This document shows positions 59,723-64,000 of a stretch of 64,000 nt of DNA, one piece after another. The number at the start of each line of letters is the position of its first letter. The stretch's first letter is position 1. A program made the translations under genes and the position numbers. The notes under the pieces are model-generated. The model was not told where the DNA came from, ran no database searches, and was given only the letters and a program-made list of their open reading frames with translations. This DNA is from Brachybacterium tyrofermentans (lineage in GTDB: Bacteria > Actinomycetota > Actinomycetes > Actinomycetales > Dermabacteraceae). The stretch spans positions 21,121 through 85,120 of the forward strand of contig NZ_JABUXW010000020.1 of the NCBI RefSeq assembly GCF_014897585.1, in the 5' to 3' direction.

Positions 59723-61042
59723 TCAGTCGCGCAGACCGTACTCCTCATCCAGTGTGGTCGTCACGAGGTACCGGGTGTCCTCGATGTACACCGAGGTCGC
59801 GGCGTCGGCGGAGAAGAGCTCGGGAACGGCGAGGGGCCCGGTGAGGTCGGCATCGTAGGGATGGACCATGAGCCCCTGGGAGGTGTCCAGCACCACGAGC
59901 GTGCCCTCCTCGGGGCGCTGGGCGTAGGCGAGGCGCTCCCCGGCGGTGAGGAACACGAGCTGCTCGGGGTCCTCGTGCCGCCAGGTCTCCTCGCCGTCCT
60001 CGTCGAGGCCTCGGACGGTGCTGCCCGCGGCGACCACGGTGACGTCCAGGCCGTGGTCGTAGGCGGCGGCCCGGACGCCCTTGGCGAGGACGCTCCCGTC
60101 GGCGATGTCCAGGAGGATCCCGACGCCCTCCTCGCCGACGAGGACCGCCTGCCCCGTGGACTCGTCGATCGCTCCGGCGATGCGGGCGGCCGACGGGGCC
60201 ACGCCGTCCGGGAGGGGGACGCGCCAGAGGCCGGCGACCACGTCGGTCCCGGCGGTGCGGAGCACGACGCCGGCGTGCTCGGCGAGGATCCGTCCGTCGT
60301 CGAGGTCCTCCTCCGCGAGCAGCACCTCACCGGTGTCCGCGGACAGCACGATGCGCGGGCCAGCGTCCGCCGAGCCCGCGTCGGCAGTGTCGGTGGTGGC
60401 GGCGGTGTCGGCGGCGGCGTAGACCAGCCCGGGGGCCGCCCGCGGACCGGGCACGGAGACCGGTCCCCAGAGCGTCTCCGCGGTGCGCAGGTCGTAGCCG
60501 GTCGCCGTTCTCTCGGCGTCTCCCTCGATCGGCGGCGCGTCCGTCGAGCCCCCGCCGTCCGAGGCAGCCCCGTCGGCGGTCCCGTCGGCCGTCCCGTCGG
60601 CGGTCCCGTCGGGCGCGGCGCCCGGCGGGGTCGTATCGGTGAGCACCGCGACGGCCCGGCCCCCGGCATCCCGGGACAGGGCGAAGTCCGTGCAGCTCAG
60701 AGGTCGCTGCGCGGACCACAGGGCGCTGCCGTCCTGGTCGACGGCGGTGTATCGGAGGCGGTCCCCGCTGTTGTCGTAGCCGAGGAAGATCCCGTCCATG
60801 ACCTGGGGTGTCGCGGTCCAGCCGGGATCCACCACGATCATCACGGTCATCTCGAGCGGCAGACGCAGGGTGGTGGGGTCGACGACCTCCGCGCTCTCCC
60901 CGATCAGGGTCGGAGCGGGATCGACGGCGAGGTCCGGCCGGATGGAGGGCTCGGGCTCCGACGGGCCGGGGGTGTCGGCATCGCAGGCGCTGAGCGTGAG
61001 CGCACCGAGCGGCAGCGCGAGGAGGAGGCTGCGGCGTCTCAT
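59723..61042 (-). CDS. PQQ-like beta-propeller lipoprotein
   Basis: A 439-residue exported lipoprotein. MRRRSLLLALPLGALTLSAC ends in lipobox LSAC. The body has repeated blades of the PQQ-like type: DGSALWSAQRP, ATGYDLRTAETLWGP, IVLSADTGEVLLAEEDL, TVRGLDEDGEETWRHEDP and LVVLDTSQGLMVHPYD. There is a GTADG tandem tail from a 12-bp array (60570-60617). The role is unknown; similar proteins act in outer assembly or as secreted binding proteins. Its ATG overlaps the CcdA stop (ATGA), so it is the third gene of that operon. Confidence 0.7.
   Translation of the reverse strand: MRRRSLLLALPLGALTLSACDADTPGPSEPEPSIRPDLAVDPAPTLIGESAEVVDPTTLRLPLEMTVMIVVDPGWTATPQVMDGIFLGYDNSGDRLRYTAVDQDGSALWSAQRPLSCTDFALSRDAGGRAVAVLTDTTPPGAAPDGTADGTADGTADGAASDGGGSTDAPPIEGDAERTATGYDLRTAETLWGPVSVPGPRAAPGLVYAAADTAATTDTADAGSADAGPRIVLSADTGEVLLAEEDLDDGRILAEHAGVVLRTAGTDVVAGLWRVPLPDGVAPSAARIAGAIDESTGQAVLVGEEGVGILLDIADGSVLAKGVRAAAYDHGLDVTVVAAGSTVRGLDEDGEETWRHEDPEQLVFLTAGERLAYAQRPEEGTLVVLDTSQGLMVHPYDADLTGPLAVPELFSADAATSVYIEDTRYLVTTTLDEEYGLRD
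60570..60617. repeat. 12-bp tandem array in the propeller lipoprotein gene
   Basis: CCGTCGGCGGTC repeated about 3.5 times; read on the minus strand it encodes GTAD repeats. It is in frame. Confidence 0.85.
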
Positions 61043-62013
61043 CGTCGGCCTCCGGGTCCCGGCCGACGCGCCTCGGTGGCGCCCTGGGAGCCCTCGAAAC
61101 CCTGGGAGGCCTCAGAGCCCTGAGAGGCCTCGGAGCCCAGGGAGGTCTCGGAGCCCTGAGGGGTCTGGGAGCGCGGGGAGGCGGGGCGGCGTCGGCGGCG
61201 GTCGCTCCACCACCACAGCGCCAGGGCGAGCGCACCGAGAGCGAGGATGACGGCGATCTGGATCCCGGTGTCGGACAGCACGGCGGCGTTCGCCTGCCAC
61301 TGGGCGAGTACCCGGGTGGGCACCAGGGACGGCATCGTGACCAGGCCGTTCGTGGCCCAGAACAGGATCCCGAGGGCGATGATCACGATGCCGGTGACCA
61401 GGGCCGTGGTGTGCAGGGGGCGGCCCAGCACGGTGAGGGTCCGGCCTCGCAGCATCGTCAGCGTCCGGGGGCTGAGGCGGTCCCACAGCGCGGCGAGCAC
61501 GAGCAGCGGGACGACCATGCCGGCGCCGTAGACGGCCAGCAGCGCGCCGGCGCGCACCGCGCTCCCCTGCCCCGCGGCCAGGGTGAGCACGGCTCCGAGG
61601 ATCGGGCCCGCGCAGAACCCTGCCACGCCGCCGACGGCGCCCAGCAGGAACGTGCGCGGCAGGCCGACGCCCCGGGAGGACGCCTGCTGGGCGCGCCGCA
61701 TGCCCGGGACGAGGCGCCCGAGGTCGACACCGATCCCGAGGGCGTGCATCACTCCGAGCACGATCAGCACGAGCGAGGTCACGGTGACCAGCGTCGAACG
61801 GTGGTCCACGAGCAGGGAGCCCAGAGCGCCCGCGCCGATGCCGAGTGGGACCAGGGTGAGCACGAGCCCCAGGTAGAACACGGCGCCGTGCACGGCGAGC
61901 CCGGCGCGGGTGGTCACGGTCGAGGCGAAGAATCCCGGCAGCAGCAGGGCTCCGCAGGGGCTGAGCAGGGCGAGAGCGCCGCCGAGGAACGCCGTGAGCA
62001 GGCCGATCTCCAT
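61039..62013 (-). CDS. ccdA: CcdA-like thiol-disulfide electron transporter
   Basis: A 324-residue membrane protein of the DsbD/CcdA family. The two transmembrane cysteines sit in LSPCGALLLP (Cys20) and GFCAGPILG (Cys134), which carry reducing electrons across the membrane to extracytoplasmic thioredoxin-like proteins. About seven helices follow the family plan. The last 60 residues are an Arg/Ser/Gln-rich tail from imperfect repeats (SEASQG units, about 61082-61172) with no counterpart in the family. It lies 1 nt after the DsbA-like gene and overlaps the propeller lipoprotein, forming one operon. Confidence 0.9.
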   Translation of the reverse strand: MEIGLLTAFLGGALALLSPCGALLLPGFFASTVTTRAGLAVHGAVFYLGLVLTLVPLGIGAGALGSLLVDHRSTLVTVTSLVLIVLGVMHALGIGVDLGRLVPGMRRAQQASSRGVGLPRTFLLGAVGGVAGFCAGPILGAVLTLAAGQGSAVRAGALLAVYGAGMVVPLLVLAALWDRLSPRTLTMLRGRTLTVLGRPLHTTALVTGIVIIALGILFWATNGLVTMPSLVPTRVLAQWQANAAVLSDTGIQIAVILALGALALALWWWSDRRRRRPASPRSQTPQGSETSLGSEASQGSEASQGFEGSQGATEARRPGPGGRR

Positions 62014-62014
62014 G

Positions 62015-62791
62015 TCAGGACTCCTCCCCCGCGAGAGCGTCGTCGATGTGGTCAGTGAACACCTCGGTGGGCTGCGCTCCGACGCTCGGCGTCCCGGCCA
62101 GGACGAACGACGGGGTCGTCATGGCGCCCAGCTCGATGCCGCTTCGGGCATTGTCCGAGATGATCCGCGCGACCTCCTCGGAGTGCAGATCCTCCGTGAA
62201 CTGCTCGACGTCCAGGCCCAGCTGCTCGGCGAGCTCGATCAGCGACTTCTCGCTGAGCTGCGCGGAGGAACGGATCTCGCCCCCGTCGAACAGCGCCTGC
62301 TGGTACTCGCCGTGCTTGCCCTGCCGGGCCGCGGCCAGGGCCGCACGTGCCGCCCGCGTGGAATCCTCCCCGTAGACGTTCACGTCGCGCCATTCGATGC
62401 GCAGCTCCCCGCGCTCGACGTACTCCTGCAGGGCGGGCAGGGTCTCGTCGGTCCACTGGGCGCAGTACGGACACTGGTAGTCGGTGAAGACGACGAGGGC
62501 CACGGGGGCATCGACCGGGCCGTCGGCCAGCAGATCCCCCGGGTCGCGGGTCTCGGCGCTGCTGAGGTCCGGCTGGGCGACCTCGGAGGGCTGCGGGAGG
62601 TCCGCGGCGACAGGGGCCGTCTCCGTCGCGCTCCGGGGATCGCTGCTGTCGTCCTCGGTGCCCGGCCGGAGCCAGAGGACGGCCGCGATGAGCAGCGCCG
62701 TCACGAGCAGGATCGTCATCGGGACGAGGAGGCGTCGCCGCGGCGGAGCCTGCCGGCCCGCTTCAGGGTCCGGTGTCTGCGCTCCGGTCAC
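62015..62791 (-). CDS. Membrane-anchored DsbA-like thioredoxin-fold oxidoreductase
   Basis: A 258-residue protein. A single N-terminal helix (VPMTILLVTALLIAAVLWL) anchors it outside the membrane. The DsbA domain has VVFTDYQCPYCAQWTDETLPALQEYVERGELRIEWRDVNVYGEDS, with active site CPYC (Cys107, Cys110), a helical insertion, and the cis-Pro segment TTPSFVLAGTP. It should oxidise, or with CcdA isomerise or reduce, exported thiols. First gene of the operon with CcdA and the propeller lipoprotein; these may act on the lipoprotein or on a cytochrome. Confidence 0.92.
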   Translation of the reverse strand: MTGAQTPDPEAGRQAPPRRRLLVPMTILLVTALLIAAVLWLRPGTEDDSSDPRSATETAPVAADLPQPSEVAQPDLSSAETRDPGDLLADGPVDAPVALVVFTDYQCPYCAQWTDETLPALQEYVERGELRIEWRDVNVYGEDSTRAARAALAAARQGKHGEYQQALFDGGEIRSSAQLSEKSLIELAEQLGLDVEQFTEDLHSEEVARIISDNARSGIELGAMTTPSFVLAGTPSVGAQPTEVFTDHIDDALAGEES

Positions 62792-62919
62792 GTCGCCTCC
62801 TCTCCTGCGTGATCACGCTCATCCGGCGCCTGCCGACGGGCGGGCCGGTCACGCGGCCACTGTGCCAGATCCACGTGGTCCCCGGGACCTCGGGCCGGCC
62901 GCGTCAGTGCGCCCCGCCG

Positions 62920-63240
62920 TCAGTGCGCACCGCCGAGCTCGATGAGCAGCACGCCGGCCACGATCAGTCCCATCCCACCCATCATCACCGGCGTGAGGGC
63001 CTCCCGGAACAGCAGCCGGGAGAGCAGAGCGGTCAGCACGATGCCGGCCGCGGCCCACACTCCGTAGGCCACCCCGAGGGGCATGCCCGCCTGCAGCGAT
63101 CCGGACAGCAGCGCGAAGGCGAGGGCGTATCCGACGATGACCAGGGCGTACCAGGACCGTCGGCCGCCCGAGGCCACTCGCAGCGCGAGCGTCGAGACCA
63201 CTTCGCTCACGACCGCGCCGCCGAGCAGGAGCCAGCTCAT
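62920..63240 (-). CDS. SMR-family efflux protein, subunit 2
   Basis: A 106-residue four-helix small multidrug resistance protein. The conserved Glu of helix 1 is in LLLGGAVVSEVVSTLALRVASGG, then YALVIVGYALAFALLSGSLQAGMPLGVAYGVWAAAGIVLTALLSRLLFREALTPVMMGGMGLIVAGVLLIELG. SMR proteins export cationic compounds, guanidinium or polyamines by proton exchange. Its ATG overlaps the first SMR gene stop (ATGA), and the two probably form an antiparallel heterodimer. Confidence 0.93.
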   Translation of the reverse strand: MSWLLLGGAVVSEVVSTLALRVASGGRRSWYALVIVGYALAFALLSGSLQAGMPLGVAYGVWAAAGIVLTALLSRLLFREALTPVMMGGMGLIVAGVLLIELGGAH

Positions 63241-63596
63241 GCGCCCTCCGTCCGTCGCTCGAGCGTCGCGCCGCGTGCCCGATGCGAGCCGAGCTCGACG
63301 ACCGCGACGCCCGCCGCGATCAGCACGATGCCGCTGGCCTTCATCAGCGTGAACGCCTCGCCGAACAGCAGCGCGGAGAGGATCGCCGTGAGCACCACGC
63401 CGCATGCGGCCCAGATCCCGTAGGCGACCCCCAGGGGCATCCCCCGGCGCAGCACCAGCGCGAGGGACGCGAACGACAGGCCGTAGCCGACGACGACCGC
63501 CCCGTACAGCGCCGGCTGGTCGAGGGCACCGCGCAGGGCGAGGGTCGCCGTGACCTCGCTGAGGATCGCGCCGACCAGGAACAGCCAGGCGGTCAT
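63237..63596 (-). CDS. SMR-family efflux protein, subunit 1
   Basis: A 119-residue SMR protein with the helix 1 Glu in WLFLVGAILSEVTATLALRGAL, the GMPLGVAYGIWAACGVVLTAILSALLFGEAF signature and a basic C-terminal tail of 15 residues that extends beyond the usual end, as often seen in one member of a heteromeric pair. The ATG overlaps the TetR stop (ATGA), so the three genes form one coupled unit and the TetR protein likely represses its own operon. Confidence 0.93.
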   Translation of the reverse strand: MTAWLFLVGAILSEVTATLALRGALDQPALYGAVVVGYGLSFASLALVLRRGMPLGVAYGIWAACGVVLTAILSALLFGEAFTLMKASGIVLIAAGVAVVELGSHRARGATLERRTEGA

Positions 63597-64000
63597 GAGT
63601 CAGCTCCGAGCAGGTCCCGGGCGAGCGCGTGCAGGGACTCGGCGTCCGCGGCGGAGGTCTCGAGCAGGCCGCTGGCCCGGTCGAACCAGAGCCCATCGGC
63701 CATGAGGCGCACGGCGAGCAGGCGGCGCCGATGGCTGGCAGACGTTCCCGCGGGAACGCCGAGCCAGCGGTCCACACACTCCCTCCAGCGCTCGGTGAGG
63801 GCGACCCGCAGCTTCGGATCCGCGAAGATCACCAGGTCAGCAGGGCTGAGCGGGGCCTGGCAGGCCCAGTCGAGGTAGGCGAGGAACCGCTGCGAGGCGG
63901 TCGCCTCGGCGAAGACCCGGTCCGCGGGAACGCTGCTCGCGGGCGCAGCTCCAGCTCCAGCTCCAGCTCCAGCTCCAGCTCCAGCTCCAGCTCCAGCTCC
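63593..64000 (-). CDS. TetR-family regulator, C-terminal part (partial)
   Basis: The frame is open to the right window edge (136 codons). The visible part begins with a run of Gly-Ala repeats from a 6-bp array, then a TetR-type ligand domain: SQRFLAYLDWACQAPLSPADLVIFADPKLRVALTERWRECVDRWLG, ending in VRLMADGLWFDRASGLLETSAADAESLHALARDLLG. The DNA-binding domain lies outside the window. It is cotranscribed with the SMR pair and is likely its drug-responsive repressor. Confidence 0.8.
   Translation of the reverse strand, partial: GAGAGAGAGAGAGAGAGAAPASSVPADRVFAEATASQRFLAYLDWACQAPLSPADLVIFADPKLRVALTERWRECVDRWLGVPAGTSASHRRRLLAVRLMADGLWFDRASGLLETSAADAESLHALARDLLGADS
63947..64000. repeat. 6-bp array AGCTCC, nine or more units, cut by window edge
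   Basis: At least nine perfect AGCTCC units encode a (Gly-Ala)n linker, read on the minus strand as GGAGCT, inside the TetR gene. The array continues past the window. Confidence 0.95.

Overview
The window is 64 kb of very high-GC DNA with tightly packed genes, many ATGA/GTGA start-stop overlaps, Tat-type and lipoprotein signal peptides, and -10 hexamers sitting directly in front of start codons. This indicates an actinobacterium. The gene style most resembles Micrococcales of the Brachybacterium/Dermabacteraceae type, but that genus call is recollection of family resemblance, not proof. No rRNA, tRNA, CRISPR array, prophage, transposase or insertion sequence was recognised. I support 58 protein-coding genes; two are cut by the window edges (an NAD(P)-binding protein at the left, a TetR regulator at the right).

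Layout. 1-8.3 kb: epimerase-like protein, tandem-domain GNAT, DinB protein, TSUP anion exporter, two small-molecule kinases, a probable zinc chaperone lipoprotein (AztD-like) with two Zur-like boxes, and a small lipoprotein. 8.4-17.6 kb: glutamate dehydrogenase, MFS/TetR pair, NUDIX hydrolase, phosphotransferase, an exported GH84 glycosidase, and an XRE regulator with a membrane partner. 17.7-25.4 kb: a glycerophosphodiester island with Ugp-type permeases and binding protein, three glycerophosphodiester phosphodiesterases, a divergent LacI regulator and a possible Pho box. 25.4-31.2 kb: ferritin, BCCT transporter, VOC protein, LLM flavin enzyme, exonuclease III. 31.4-37.1 kb: two tandem exported PhoD phosphatases, an SGNH-like hydrolase and an SLH-like protein. 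37.2-46 kb: Tricorn protease homologue, MarR/VOC pair, LysR, SRPBCC, DUF1905 and universal stress proteins.

45.7-64 kb: a metal cluster (His-rich membrane protein, PCu(A)C copper chaperone, DyP peroxidase), an FGGY kinase, a CPBP protease-histidine kinase-response regulator operon, a glucuronate pathway (UxaC, UxuB-like, LacI), an MFS carrier, a CcdA-DsbA-lipoprotein operon, and a TetR-SMR-SMR efflux operon. Functionally, phosphorus acquisition stands out: PhoD enzymes outside the cell, Ugp-type uptake, and cytoplasmic GDPDs could together scavenge phosphate esters, possibly from teichoic acids or lipids.

The most unusual signal is non-coding. At least four families of 40-60 bp palindromes recur, mostly in intergenic space. 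Two copies differ by paired changes that keep the stem, and one copy lies in frame inside the exonuclease III gene. About fifteen short tandem arrays (6-27 bp units) accompany them; those inside genes have units divisible by three. No transposase that could move the palindromes is visible.
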